Assembly (NCBI GenBank): GCA_045600105.1
Contig: JAZRXG010000044.1
Location: forward strand, 1 to 14,107
DNA: 14,107 bases
Reading direction: 5' to 3'
DNA from: UBA1206 sp045600105
Lineage (GTDB): Bacteria; Bacillota; Clostridia; Oscillospirales; CAG-382
Shown here: in pieces, positions 1 to 7,423 of the stretch
Numbering within the stretch: the stretch's first letter is position 1
How the letters are laid out: every line of letters starts with the position of its first letter
Program-made: the position numbers and the translations under genes
The notes under the pieces: generated by a model
Database searches by the model: none
Seen by the model: the letters and a program-made list of their open reading frames with translations, nothing else
What the model was told of the DNA's origin: nothing

Positions 1-57
1 TTTTCTTGACTTTGTGTCATAATATGCATTGGTATTTATATTGTTTTTCACAACTCA

Positions 58-86
58 ATTATACCAGAAAACAGAGCCTTTGTCAC
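58..86 (-). promoter_or_regulatory. Outward promoter at left edge
   Basis: On the minus strand GTGACA (81-86) is followed after 17 bp by TATAAT (58-63), with a TGG extended -10 just before the hexamer. It would drive transcription off the left edge. Its -35 lies inside the 68-115 hairpin, so hairpin and promoter overlap. Confidence 0.4.
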
Positions 87-115
87 TACCTTTTGTAGTA
101 ACTTGGCTCTGTTTT
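68..115. terminator. Strong hairpin, likely bidirectional terminator
   Basis: The arms AAAACAGAGCC (68-78) and GGCTCTGTTTT (105-115) are perfectly complementary, and a second inner stem (ACTAC/GTAGT) continues the structure. T-runs flank it on both strands. It is the only convincing stop signal downstream of the four-gene operon ending at 170, and could also stop plus-strand transcripts entering from the left. Confidence 0.6.
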
Positions 116-169
116 TCTTCGGGACTTTTGCTACAGCCCCTTTTTCTTGCGCGTATAACGCTTATTCGT

Positions 170-1699
170 TTAAGGATGGAAGAACGGGACTTTGTCGGAA
201 ACCGTGTAAGCCGTTCCTTCGAACCCGACGACGTTGTTGGGTCTGACGCCGAAGGTCATCGTGATGTTGTCGGTCTTAAGGCAGACGGTCTTGTCGGAGG
301 AAGAAATATTGATGACGCGCTTTACGTTTCCGTTGACGTCGGTCTCGACGCGTGTGCCGGAGCTGACGGTGAATACCTGTCTGCCGTTGACGTAAGCGGT
401 GGCGTGTTTCGAGTCGTTCACGATACGGTACTCGGTGTCGCCGTAGGTCTGCGTGTAGTCGTAGCTGCAGCCGTCAGCCGCGTAAGCGCCCCAGTATATA
501 TCGTTGAGTTGACGGTGTACGCCGTACAGACGCGACATATATTCGAGAGCGGCAAGTATCGTGGGACCGTAGTCGGGCGAGAACTCGTTGACGGAGGGCT
601 TGCCCGTGAACGGGTCGAACTGCTGCGTGAACTTTTCGCCGAAGCCGATGGCTTCAAACAGTTTTTCGGCGACTAACGGGAGCTCGGCGTAATGACCGTA
701 ATTTTCAAGTGCGCGGATGGTACGCTGGAAGGTGAGCCCCTCGGGCTGACCGCTCCAGTTGTTTTCTTTTATATTGCGGAAGAACGGCGAGTTGACCGCG
801 GTGGACGGAAGAGGCATTTTTGTCCAGAATTCGTCCGGATTGAAGAAGTGCTCGGAAATGAATCTGTCTGCCATATACTGATCGAAAACACCGAAATACA
901 TACCGCGGATGTTGTTGTGCGTAAGGATGTCGAGGAATTCGTTGTTTTCGTCGCGGTCATAGCAGGCGCCCTTATCGTCGCGCCACAGATATTCGCGCAC
1001 CTTGTTCTTTACCTCGTCCGCTTTTTCGTTCCAGTAGTCCTCTTCCCCGTTGCCGAGGATGGCGGAGATCATCGCAAGCGTTCTTCTGCCGTCGTGGGAA
1101 TAGCCCATGAGGTCGAGGGATTCACGCGGGAAATGATATTGTTTCCATTCTTCTCCCGGAGGAGTCTTTTCTTCCCAAAAATGAGGAGCGCCGTTGAACT
1201 TGGCGGCGTAGTCCTCGCCGGTATCGCAGGGGCACCAGGACTCGAGGCAGCCGTCGCCGTCGCTTTCGCGGTTCGCCCAGAACCACGCGTCGTTCTTTTT
1301 GAGTACCGTGTAAAGGCGTTCGAGAAATTCTCTGTCCTCGCCTATGAGGTAATACATATTGAGCGCGTGTATCGGGAAGCAGTAGCCCTGAATGAAGTTG
1401 TGATACTCCTTGTATACGCCGTCGATGAAGGTGAGCATACCGGGCATCATTCCCTCTTCGTTCTGGGCGCGCATAAACAGGTCTATGTTGTTGTAGCCCG
1501 CTTCAAGGTCGCGCTTTGCGTACATTTCGCCGCCCATCGGCTGAGTCTCGAGCCAAAGGTTGCGGTACTCGGCGCCCTCTACCACGGCACGCCTGCCGTT
1601 GAAATCGACAAGGTTTCCCTTTTCTTTTTCTTCGGCGGCGTTATAGATTGAACTTATAAGTTTGTTGTCGGTTATGAATCTTACTCTGTTCGTTTTCAT
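170..1699 (-). CDS. Cytoplasmic (alpha/alpha)6 glycosidase-like protein
   Basis: This 509-aa protein has no signal peptide or lipobox, so it should act in the cytoplasm. It resembles six-hairpin glycosidases of the trehalase/GH63 type (MGH1-like). Visible support: an N-terminal YRNLWLETQPMGGEMYAKR block (45-63); GCLESWCPCDTGED (150-163), where trehalase/GH63 enzymes place the catalytic-acid motif, making D159 or D163 the candidate acid; NNWSGQPEGLTFQRT (313-327), like the Trp-Gly helix entry of GH63; and NEFSPDYG (371-378), where E372 is the candidate base. The last ~100 residues look beta-rich and may be an accessory sandwich. The gene is last in the operon and its ATG overlaps the preceding stop (ATGA), which implies translational coupling. 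The fold is fairly secure; the substrate is unknown, and the catalytic assignments are inferred by motif position. Confidence 0.75.
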   Translation of the reverse strand: MKTNRVRFITDNKLISSIYNAAEEKEKGNLVDFNGRRAVVEGAEYRNLWLETQPMGGEMYAKRDLEAGYNNIDLFMRAQNEEGMMPGMLTFIDGVYKEYHNFIQGYCFPIHALNMYYLIGEDREFLERLYTVLKKNDAWFWANRESDGDGCLESWCPCDTGEDYAAKFNGAPHFWEEKTPPGEEWKQYHFPRESLDLMGYSHDGRRTLAMISAILGNGEEDYWNEKADEVKNKVREYLWRDDKGACYDRDENNEFLDILTHNNIRGMYFGVFDQYMADRFISEHFFNPDEFWTKMPLPSTAVNSPFFRNIKENNWSGQPEGLTFQRTIRALENYGHYAELPLVAEKLFEAIGFGEKFTQQFDPFTGKPSVNEFSPDYGPTILAALEYMSRLYGVHRQLNDIYWGAYAADGCSYDYTQTYGDTEYRIVNDSKHATAYVNGRQVFTVSSGTRVETDVNGNVKRVINISSSDKTVCLKTDNITMTFGVRPNNVVGFEGTAYTVSDKVPFFHP

Positions 1700-2979
1700 T
1701 CGTCTTTACCAAAGCGTCCGAAAGGTACACCCGAATCGGTGATGCCCCAGATCATGGGATGCTCGACTATCAGCTCGTTGTCGTACGTACCGTGACCGAT
1801 GAACCAGCAGGCACCTATGCTGTGGTCGTCTTTTTCGATTATCTTGAGGTCGCCCGTGGAGCAGTCGTGGAACGAAAGTCCGTACGGGAAATTGTTGACT
1901 TTGGCGTCAAGCACGAGTCTGTCGGACCCGTCGCTGTAGCCCGCAAAGTGACATCTGAGGAACGTGATATCGCACGAATCCGCTATATACGTCGCTATCG
2001 AACCATTTGTGGTGTGAATGTCGAAGCGGCAGTCGTTGAAAACGAAATTTCTGTTGGGAGAAGTGTTCTCGTCGCCGTCGAGGCAGAGGCAGATCGTGCC
2101 GTCGTTGATGCAGATGGCGTTGCAGGACTTGAAATTGCAGTCGGAGCAGGCGTTTGCTTCACCGTTTCCTCCGGCGAGATAATAACCGTATTTGCGGAAC
2201 TGCGCACATACGACGTCCTTGAGCGTAAGCGCCTGAACTGCCTTCATATAAAGGCAGGTCTCGGCGAGCTCGCTTCCGTTGATGTAAAATCCTTCGATAC
2301 TTACATCGGAAATGAGTCCGTTTATCTCGATAATGTTCTTATCGACGCCGCGGAAAATTATCGCCGTGGGAACGGAAGTGCCCCAAACGCCGAATCCGCC
2401 GCCTTCGCCGACGAGCTTAATGCCGTTTTTGGACGATCTGACGTCATCGGCATTGCCGTCGCCTATCTTTATGGTGTTCTTGACAAGGTAATCCCCGCCC
2501 GGGAAATAGACCGTGCCGCCGTTTGCGGGAAGGCTGTCGATGGCGGCCTGGATCGCCTTTGTGTCGTCGGACGTGCCGCCGCCGGTAGCGCCGAACCATC
2601 TGACGTTTCTTACGTTGGGCTCGCAGACGCGGATGAATCTGCCTTTTTCGCAGTCGTTGAGCTTGACGATGATGCCGTTATCCGCGGGTTCTTCGCATTC
2701 GGGGTCCCAATAGAACGTACCGCCGCCGCCGTCGCCGATGTAGTAATAACCGGTGAGGGTAGCTATGCAGTTGTCCGAAACGGGAACGATCTTGCGAAGC
2801 TGCATCATACTGTTTGCGGAATATGTGAATGCTTCGTATTCTTTCATTTCGTCGCCGATGACCTCGCTGACCTCTGAAGCTTCTTCAGTCTTCGATCCTT
2901 CGTTTCCGCCGCCGCTGCCGCACGAAAACAGTGAAAGCACAAATGCCGCGATCATCAGCGTTATTATAACGCGCTTCAT
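1696..2979 (-). CDS. Pectate-lyase-3-like beta-helix lipoprotein, short paralogue
   Basis: This is a 427-aa exported lipoprotein. MKR, a hydrophobic stretch and LFSC give a lipobox with Cys20, followed by a Gly/Glu/Ser linker to about residue 45. The core has GYYYIGDGGGGTFYW (77-91) and the pectate-lyase-3/tailspike entry signature (VRWFGATGGGTSDDTKAIQAAID, about 126-148), then GGTVYFPGGDY (154-164) and short beta repeats typical of a right-handed parallel beta-helix. It ends at WGITDSGVPFGRFGKDE, exactly where its upstream paralogue enters a linker, so it lacks that paralogue's C-terminal module. An in-frame start 10 codons upstream is less likely: the chosen ATG sits one base after the preceding stop (TGA-T-ATG) and begins a clean signal peptide. 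Whether it cleaves or only binds polysaccharide cannot be told; catalytic residues in this superfamily are not conserved enough to call. Confidence 0.8.
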   Translation of the reverse strand: MKRVIITLMIAAFVLSLFSCGSGGGNEGSKTEEASEVSEVIGDEMKEYEAFTYSANSMMQLRKIVPVSDNCIATLTGYYYIGDGGGGTFYWDPECEEPADNGIIVKLNDCEKGRFIRVCEPNVRNVRWFGATGGGTSDDTKAIQAAIDSLPANGGTVYFPGGDYLVKNTIKIGDGNADDVRSSKNGIKLVGEGGGFGVWGTSVPTAIIFRGVDKNIIEINGLISDVSIEGFYINGSELAETCLYMKAVQALTLKDVVCAQFRKYGYYLAGGNGEANACSDCNFKSCNAICINDGTICLCLDGDENTSPNRNFVFNDCRFDIHTTNGSIATYIADSCDITFLRCHFAGYSDGSDRLVLDAKVNNFPYGLSFHDCSTGDLKIIEKDDHSIGACWFIGHGTYDNELIVEHPMIWGITDSGVPFGRFGKDE

Positions 2980-2980
2980 A

Positions 2981-4765
2981 TCAGTCACCCAGATAGATCG
3001 TACCGACAAGACCGAAGTCGGCTTCCTCGCCGTTGTAGAAGGTCTTGATACCCTTCGCGGCTTTCTGCGTCCATACGCCCGAACCGTAGTCGCCCTTCTG
3101 CGTGCAGGTTATGACCATAAGATACGTGCCCGCATCAAGAGGCTTGTCGAACACCACTTCGTTCCAGGTGTTATCTTCGTAGTCGATGAAATCAGCGGTG
3201 TAAACGGGCTCGCCTTTGACGGTGGTGGCGTAGTCGGTATCCCAGACGTAGAACTTGAAGTGAGCGTCGCCGTTCTTGTCGCCGTAGCTGGGCATATACA
3301 TCGAGGTCTTGGTCACCTTATTGCCGGCGTTGAAAAGTACGCCTGCCTGCGCGTGGTCGGCGGCAAGGTTCATGTGAACGTAATCGCCCTGCATATAGGT
3401 GTCGAAGGTGTTGTTCTTTTTGGGAACATTCGGGCCGTCGGAGCCGCCGCCCTCAACGGAAAGGTTGTCCATGTTGAACGGCTTGCCTTCGTCGGTGATG
3501 CCGAAGAGCATATAATGCTCGGGGATCTCTTCGCCGTTCTGGGTCTTGAAGCCGTAGAAGTATTCGCCGCGAATCTTGCTGTTTTCGGCTTCGATGACTT
3601 TGGTGGAAGCGACCGAGCAGTCATAAAAACCGATGCCGCTCGGGAAATCCTTGTTTTCGGAAGCGTCGAACACGATACCGTTGGACGATTTTGCTTCTTT
3701 TTTGAAGCTGCAGCTGTAGAAGGAGATACTGTCGACGAATTTGAAGTAGGCGGCAGAGCTGTTCTCGCTGCTTCTTACGTCGAAGGTGCAGTTGGTGAAG
3801 GTGGTGAGCCAGGTGTCGTTGCTGACAGACCAGTCGCCGTCCATGAAGAGGCCGATGGTGTTGTCTACGTTGGAAACGACTTCGATGTTCTCGAAGCGGT
3901 TATAGATGTTGTAGTTTCCGGTGGGAGCGTTGCCGGCGATGATGGCAAGTCCCTTTTCGGTGAACTGGCTGATGCGTACGTTGATGACCTGAGTGCCGCA
4001 GAACGATCTGAGAACGACGCCGTTCTTTGCCTGACGGTTGGCGTTGATCTCAAGTCCGATGAGGGAGATGCCGCTGATGCGTCCGTTGACGCTGATGACG
4101 GAATCCATTGCCTTGCCCGCCATGATGACGGTGGGGATGGCGTCGCCGCTGACACCGAAGCCGGCGCCTTCGCCGACGAGCTTGACGCCCATCGAGGAAG
4201 ACCACGAGTCGGCGGAGTCACCGTTGCCGATGACGAGCTCGGAAGTGATAACGTAAGTGCCGCCCGGCAAAGAGACCGTGCCGCCTCTTGCGGGGAGAGC
4301 GTCGATGGCGGCCTGGATCGCGGCGGTGTCGTTGTCCTTGCCGGTGCCCTTGGCGCCGAACCATTTGACGTTTACGCGGTTTTCGTCGTAAAGGCGAATG
4401 AATCTGCCTTTTTCGTTATTTTCGGTCTTTATGACCGTGCCGCCGTTGTCATCATTGCTCGAAACGTAGTTCCAGAAGAAGGTGCCTCCGCCGCCGTCGT
4501 TGGCTGCGTAATAGCCCTTGACGGTAACGGTCGCCTGTTCGGCGGTGACGTTGAGTTTTCTGAGTTCCTCGATATTTTCTACGATATAATATTTGCCCGA
4601 GTACGGGACCTCTTCGTCTTTGATCTCTGCGCTTGCGGTCATCTGAGACTCCTCCGCGGATGTGTCCGCGCCTTCGTTCGCGTCATTCACGTATTCTTCG
4701 GTCAGGCATGACGAAAGAAAGAGCGAAAGGACGAGCAGAAGACAGATAAAACAGCTTTTTTTCAT
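2981..4765 (-). CDS. Pectate-lyase-3-like beta-helix lipoprotein with C-terminal beta module
   Basis: This is a 594-aa exported lipoprotein. The signal peptide ends in LSSC, giving lipid-modified Cys20, and an acidic Ser/Glu/Ala linker follows. The beta-helix part (about 55-435) parallels the downstream gene block by block: GYYAANDGGGGTFFW (84-98), VNVKWFGAKGTGKDNDT (131-147), AIQAAID, GGTVSLPGGTY (161-171), KLVGEGAGFGVSGDAIPT, and an ending LFGITDEGKPF. A Gly-rich linker (438-450) leads to a roughly 145-residue domain with predicted strands and aromatic residues (YVWDTDY, VWTQKAAKG), which looks like a jelly-roll carbohydrate-binding or adhesion module, though I cannot name its family. AAAGGG lies at good distance before the ATG. 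It starts 18 bp after the solute-binding protein gene and is co-transcribed with it. The beta-helix fold is likely; enzymatic activity and substrate are unknown. Confidence 0.8.
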   Translation of the reverse strand: MKKSCFICLLLVLSLFLSSCLTEEYVNDANEGADTSAEESQMTASAEIKDEEVPYSGKYYIVENIEELRKLNVTAEQATVTVKGYYAANDGGGGTFFWNYVSSNDDNGGTVIKTENNEKGRFIRLYDENRVNVKWFGAKGTGKDNDTAAIQAAIDALPARGGTVSLPGGTYVITSELVIGNGDSADSWSSSMGVKLVGEGAGFGVSGDAIPTVIMAGKAMDSVISVNGRISGISLIGLEINANRQAKNGVVLRSFCGTQVINVRISQFTEKGLAIIAGNAPTGNYNIYNRFENIEVVSNVDNTIGLFMDGDWSVSNDTWLTTFTNCTFDVRSSENSSAAYFKFVDSISFYSCSFKKEAKSSNGIVFDASENKDFPSGIGFYDCSVASTKVIEAENSKIRGEYFYGFKTQNGEEIPEHYMLFGITDEGKPFNMDNLSVEGGGSDGPNVPKKNNTFDTYMQGDYVHMNLAADHAQAGVLFNAGNKVTKTSMYMPSYGDKNGDAHFKFYVWDTDYATTVKGEPVYTADFIDYEDNTWNEVVFDKPLDAGTYLMVITCTQKGDYGSGVWTQKAAKGIKTFYNGEEADFGLVGTIYLGD

Positions 4766-4782
4766 GTTATTTCCCTTTCCGG

Positions 4783-6330
4783 TCAGTCGGCGAAGTAGTG
4801 CGGCAGATCGGTGTAGTCCTGAATGGTCTTGTTCATTTCGGAAATGATGCCGCCTTCACGGGCTTCATAGGTCGATTTGAAGTTGTACTGGCGTTTGCCT
4901 ACCATATCGCCGAAAATGGAGGTGAGGTTGTTCCAGTTGAAGCAAAGGCCCATATCGAACGATTTGGTGGAGGTGATTATGCGGAGAGAAAGTTCGCTTT
5001 CTTCGTCACGGGTGGACTGGATGTTGAGAACTTTTTCAAAGAATTCGACGGTAACGGTGGATTTGGATTTCGCACCGAGCGCCTCGACGATGATGGTAGC
5101 CATTTCGAGGTCGGGGTTGTTTTCGGGGATGCATACGACGCTGGAGCCCCATACGCCTATGTTATGCTGATATTCGTCCTGTTCCTTGTCGTATTTGGGA
5201 AGCGGAAGGATACCGAAGTCGAAATCGACGTCGGCAAATTCGTCAAGATGGAGAAGACCGTCGGAGTAGAAGAGTATTCTTCCTTCGATAAAACCGCCGG
5301 TGACGAATTCGATGGGAGATTCTATCCAGCCCGGAGTGTTGACGTAGTCGTTGCAGTTAAGGAAGATCTCCTGATCGGTGATCATATCGTAGACGTCGCT
5401 GAGGACTCTGTCGTTTCTTTCGCTGTAAAGGGTGAGAGTAGGTTCGCCGTATCTGTTGAGCTCGACGGTGTTGCAGCCGGCCGCTCTGAAATATGTCTGG
5501 AAGTTGTCGTTCTGACCGCCGATACCGAAGAAATCGCCGACGGAAGGTCCGGTTATATCGTCCGCGTCAACTGATACCTGTTTTGCGATCTGATAGAGCT
5601 TGTCAAGAGTCCACTCACCTTTTTCGACGAGCTCGTACATATTCTCGATATTGTACTGCTTTGCGAGGTCCTTGTTGAAAACGAGGCACGGGAGAGTCTC
5701 GTAAAGCTGGATGGAAATGTCACCGACACCGAAATAATATCTTCCGGCAAGTGACATACTGTTCATTGCTTTCTGATCCCACCACGGAGCGGTGATGTCG
5801 ATATTGGGCGCTTCGTTGAGGTCGATGAAGATCCCGTCGGGAGCGAGTGCGATGGCGTCGTATACGGGAGCGTAAGCAACGTGATAAGTGGTGGTCTGCG
5901 CGTTGAAGTCGGAAAGTATCTTGGTGTACATTTCGCCGCCGTTGACACTTCCGCCGCAGCGTCTGTCAACTATTTTTACGCCGTATTTGCTTTCGACGTA
6001 GTTATTGCGTTCTTCAATGGCAGCGTTGACCGTGTCGGTGTTGGATTCGCTGACGACAAGGTCCCAGTTGTTGAAAATGCCGGAATCATCGCCGCGAACG
6101 AGGAAGATGACTTCTTCGCCGCCGAATTTTTTATCGGGAAGGTTAGGCTCATAATCGCCGTCGTCGACGGATTCTTCAGCGCTTTCGTCCGCAGTTGAAG
6201 CGGCTTCCGAAGCATCGGAAGGAGATGCGGAGGAAGTCGAGTCAGCCGGTTCGTCTTCGCCGCAGGAGCAGGCAGCAAATGCGGTAAAGATAAGTACGAG
6301 GCACAAAAACAGATTCAGAAATCTTTTCAT
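4783..6330 (-). CDS. Extracellular solute-binding lipoprotein (ABC sugar-binding type, orphan)
   Basis: This 515-aa protein is the first gene of the operon. The signal peptide is MKRFLNLFLCLVLIF followed by TAFAAC, with Cys21 the likely lipid anchor (Cys23 is the alternative). A Ser/Ala/Glu/Asp linker runs to about residue 60. The mature part resembles family-1 solute-binding proteins of Clostridia: AAIEERNNYVESKYGVKI, a middle Trp/Tyr-rich region (APWWDQKAM, GEWTLDKLYQIAKQ), and a C-terminal NWNNLTSIFGDM plus EGGIISEMNKTIQDY helix. I chose the ATG at 6330 because AAAGG lies 8 bases upstream of it; the ATG two codons earlier is too close to that site, and the longer upstream frame crosses the promoter. 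The role would be capturing a sugar or oligosaccharide at the outer membrane face. No permease or ATPase gene is in the window, so it must use a transporter encoded elsewhere or act only as a binder or sensor. Confidence 0.85.
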   Translation of the reverse strand: MKRFLNLFLCLVLIFTAFAACSCGEDEPADSTSSASPSDASEAASTADESAEESVDDGDYEPNLPDKKFGGEEVIFLVRGDDSGIFNNWDLVVSESNTDTVNAAIEERNNYVESKYGVKIVDRRCGGSVNGGEMYTKILSDFNAQTTTYHVAYAPVYDAIALAPDGIFIDLNEAPNIDITAPWWDQKAMNSMSLAGRYYFGVGDISIQLYETLPCLVFNKDLAKQYNIENMYELVEKGEWTLDKLYQIAKQVSVDADDITGPSVGDFFGIGGQNDNFQTYFRAAGCNTVELNRYGEPTLTLYSERNDRVLSDVYDMITDQEIFLNCNDYVNTPGWIESPIEFVTGGFIEGRILFYSDGLLHLDEFADVDFDFGILPLPKYDKEQDEYQHNIGVWGSSVVCIPENNPDLEMATIIVEALGAKSKSTVTVEFFEKVLNIQSTRDEESELSLRIITSTKSFDMGLCFNWNNLTSIFGDMVGKRQYNFKSTYEAREGGIISEMNKTIQDYTDLPHYFAD

Positions 6331-6376
6331 TGTCATGACCTTTCTTTCTTTTTTGTTTGGCTTTTTTACGTTTACC

Positions 6377-6392
6377 GACGGCGTATACCGTC
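6377..6392 (-). other. Leader hairpin of the solute-binding operon
   Basis: GACGG (6377-6381) and CCGTC (6388-6392) flank a 6-base loop containing GTATAC, about 5-20 bases into the predicted transcript. It may stabilise the 5' end of the mRNA or serve as an operator. It is too short to be a known riboswitch. Confidence 0.35.
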
Positions 6393-6403
6393 TTTCACTA
6401 TGT

Positions 6404-6431
6404 ATTATAACAAAAATAATGTTTTTTTCAA
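6404..6431 (-). promoter_or_regulatory. Promoter of the solute-binding/beta-helix/glycosidase operon
   Basis: On the minus strand TTGAAA (6426-6431) is followed after 16 bp by TATAAT (6404-6409), with TG one base before the -10 (extended -10). The predicted start is near 6397, giving a leader of about 67 nt before the ATG at 6330. It lies back to back with the araC promoter, with about 73 bp between the two -35 boxes. Confidence 0.75.
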
Positions 6432-6467
6432 TCCCCATATAGGCGTTATGACTTATCCCGATTTGCT

Positions 6468-6491
6468 TTTTTGGCACTTTTTTGCCGAAAA
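6468..6491. promoter_or_regulatory. Imperfect inverted repeat between the divergent promoters, possible operator
   Basis: TTTTTGGCA (6468-6476) faces TGCCGAAAA (6483-6491) with one mismatch, midway between the two -35 elements. A near-direct repeat ATCCCCAT (6431-6438) / ATCCCGAT (6455-6462) also lies in this gap, 24 bp start to start. AraC-family proteins usually bind directly repeated half-sites, so either pair is a candidate; neither is proven, and the region is A/T-rich enough for chance matches. Confidence 0.25.
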
Positions 6492-6504
6492 TCTTCATTT
6501 TTGG

Positions 6505-6533
6505 TTGAAATTCGAAAACAAAGATGATACAAT
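6505..6533 (+). promoter_or_regulatory. Promoter of the AraC-family regulator
   Basis: TTGAAA (6505-6510), a 17-bp spacer and TACAAT (6528-6533), with TG at 6525-6526 forming an extended -10. Transcription should start near 6540, directly at the ribosome binding site GGTGAT (6541-6546), so the mRNA would have a leader of only about 10 nt. Confidence 0.7.
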
Positions 6534-6550
6534 CGTAAGCGGTGATGGGA

Positions 6551-7423
6551 ATGAACAAAAATCAAAACGGAAAAAAATTCGAGCACGAGCAGCAATTCAT
6601 GGCTGACCCCGACAAGGTCGGCTGCTTCCGCATACATCAGATGGGAGAGCTGAACTGCGAGCCCGGCTATACCTGCCGTCCGCACAGACAATGGTGCTAT
6701 GAGATCACCTACGTTCTCGACGGTGAAGGCATCCATTCGGTGAACGGAACTGACTACACGGTCAAAAAAGGCGACCTGTTTCTCACGCCGCTCGATTCGA
6801 TCCACAACATTACCTCAGTTTACAATCTCAGATACGTGTTCTGCGGGTTTGACATCGTTGACGGCACGACCGACGACGTCAAGCTGATGAAGTCCTTTTT
6901 CGAGTCCGCTCCGTGCAACATCGTCAAAGGCAGCAACGAGATAGCGTCGGCGTTCGGCAAATGCCTCGGCGAATATTACGATCAGTCGCTGTGCAGCAAG
7001 CTTCTTATAGAAAGTTATCTGAACGAGCTCGTCGTGAACGTGATGCGCATCTATCTCGGCAAAAACAGAAAAAGCCTCCGCACGGTCGACCGCAACGACA
7101 GCATCGGCGTTTCGGTATATTCGGTCATGCTGTATATCAACAACAACATTTCGGGCGTCAAGGATATTTCGGCGATAGCGAGCGAGTTCGGCTATTCGCC
7201 GGCGTACCTTTCGCATTGCTTCAAAAAGCAGATGGGCTGCACGCTTCGGCAGTACATAGCGCAGAAAAAGATCGACGAAGCGATAAGGCTCGTCAAGGAC
7301 GTGGGGATAAGCGTCACGAGAGTTTCGAGAGAAGTCGGTTTTGCGACGCCTCAGGCGTTCACGAAGGCGTTCAAGCGCATAAAGGGCGTGTCGCCCACCG
7401 AGTATTTCAAAAACGAAACGTAA
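6551..7423 (+). CDS. AraC-family transcriptional regulator
   Basis: This 290-aa protein has an N-terminal cupin-like sensing domain and a C-terminal AraC/XylS DNA-binding domain. In the sensor part, residues 40-90 show the usual sequence: YTCRPHRQWCYEITYVLDGEG, a short turn, YTVKKGDLFLTPLDSIHNI. In the DNA-binding part, the first helix-turn-helix is ISAIASEFGYSPAYLSHCFKK (206-226) and the second is ISVTRVSREVGFATPQAFTKAFK (253-275), followed by the GVSPTEYF signature (279-286). The ATG at 6551 is preferred over the GTG at 6542 and ATG at 6545 because GGTGAT (6541-6546) is a near-ideal binding site just upstream of it and overlaps the other two. It is divergent from the solute-binding operon, so it is most likely that operon's activator, responding to a sugar; the ligand is unknown. 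Confidence 0.93.
   Translation: MNKNQNGKKFEHEQQFMADPDKVGCFRIHQMGELNCEPGYTCRPHRQWCYEITYVLDGEGIHSVNGTDYTVKKGDLFLTPLDSIHNITSVYNLRYVFCGFDIVDGTTDDVKLMKSFFESAPCNIVKGSNEIASAFGKCLGEYYDQSLCSKLLIESYLNELVVNVMRIYLGKNRKSLRTVDRNDSIGVSVYSVMLYINNNISGVKDISAIASEFGYSPAYLSHCFKKQMGCTLRQYIAQKKIDEAIRLVKDVGISVTRVSREVGFATPQAFTKAFKRIKGVSPTEYFKNET

Larger units (their letters stand above)
1..140 (-). mobile_element. Possible end of an insertion sequence extending off the left edge
   Basis: No gene is visible here. Read on the minus strand from 140 leftwards, the stretch begins with GGGGCTGTAGCAAAAG (125-140). It continues through a long hairpin (68-115) and a promoter (58-86) that fires away from the glycosidase gene, off the window. 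A short GC-rich tip, then a hairpin, then an outward transposase promoter is a common layout for insertion-sequence ends, where the hairpin shields the transposase from incoming transcription. The transposase and the opposite terminal repeat are not in the window, so this is inference from layout only. It could equally be an ordinary terminator plus the promoter of the next gene. Confidence 0.25.

Noticed and set aside
692..4711. Long plus-strand open frames opposite the beta-helix and glycosidase genes (for example 1759-2877 and 2753-4711).
   Set aside because: They mirror the codon structure of the real minus-strand genes, give low-complexity Val/Ala/Asp-rich translations without recognisable motifs, and lack ribosome sites.
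6331..6558. A 76-residue N-terminal extension of the solute-binding protein.
   Set aside because: It would cross the operon's TTGAAA/TATAAT promoter and overlap the divergent gene, and it precedes a complete signal peptide with its own ribosome site.
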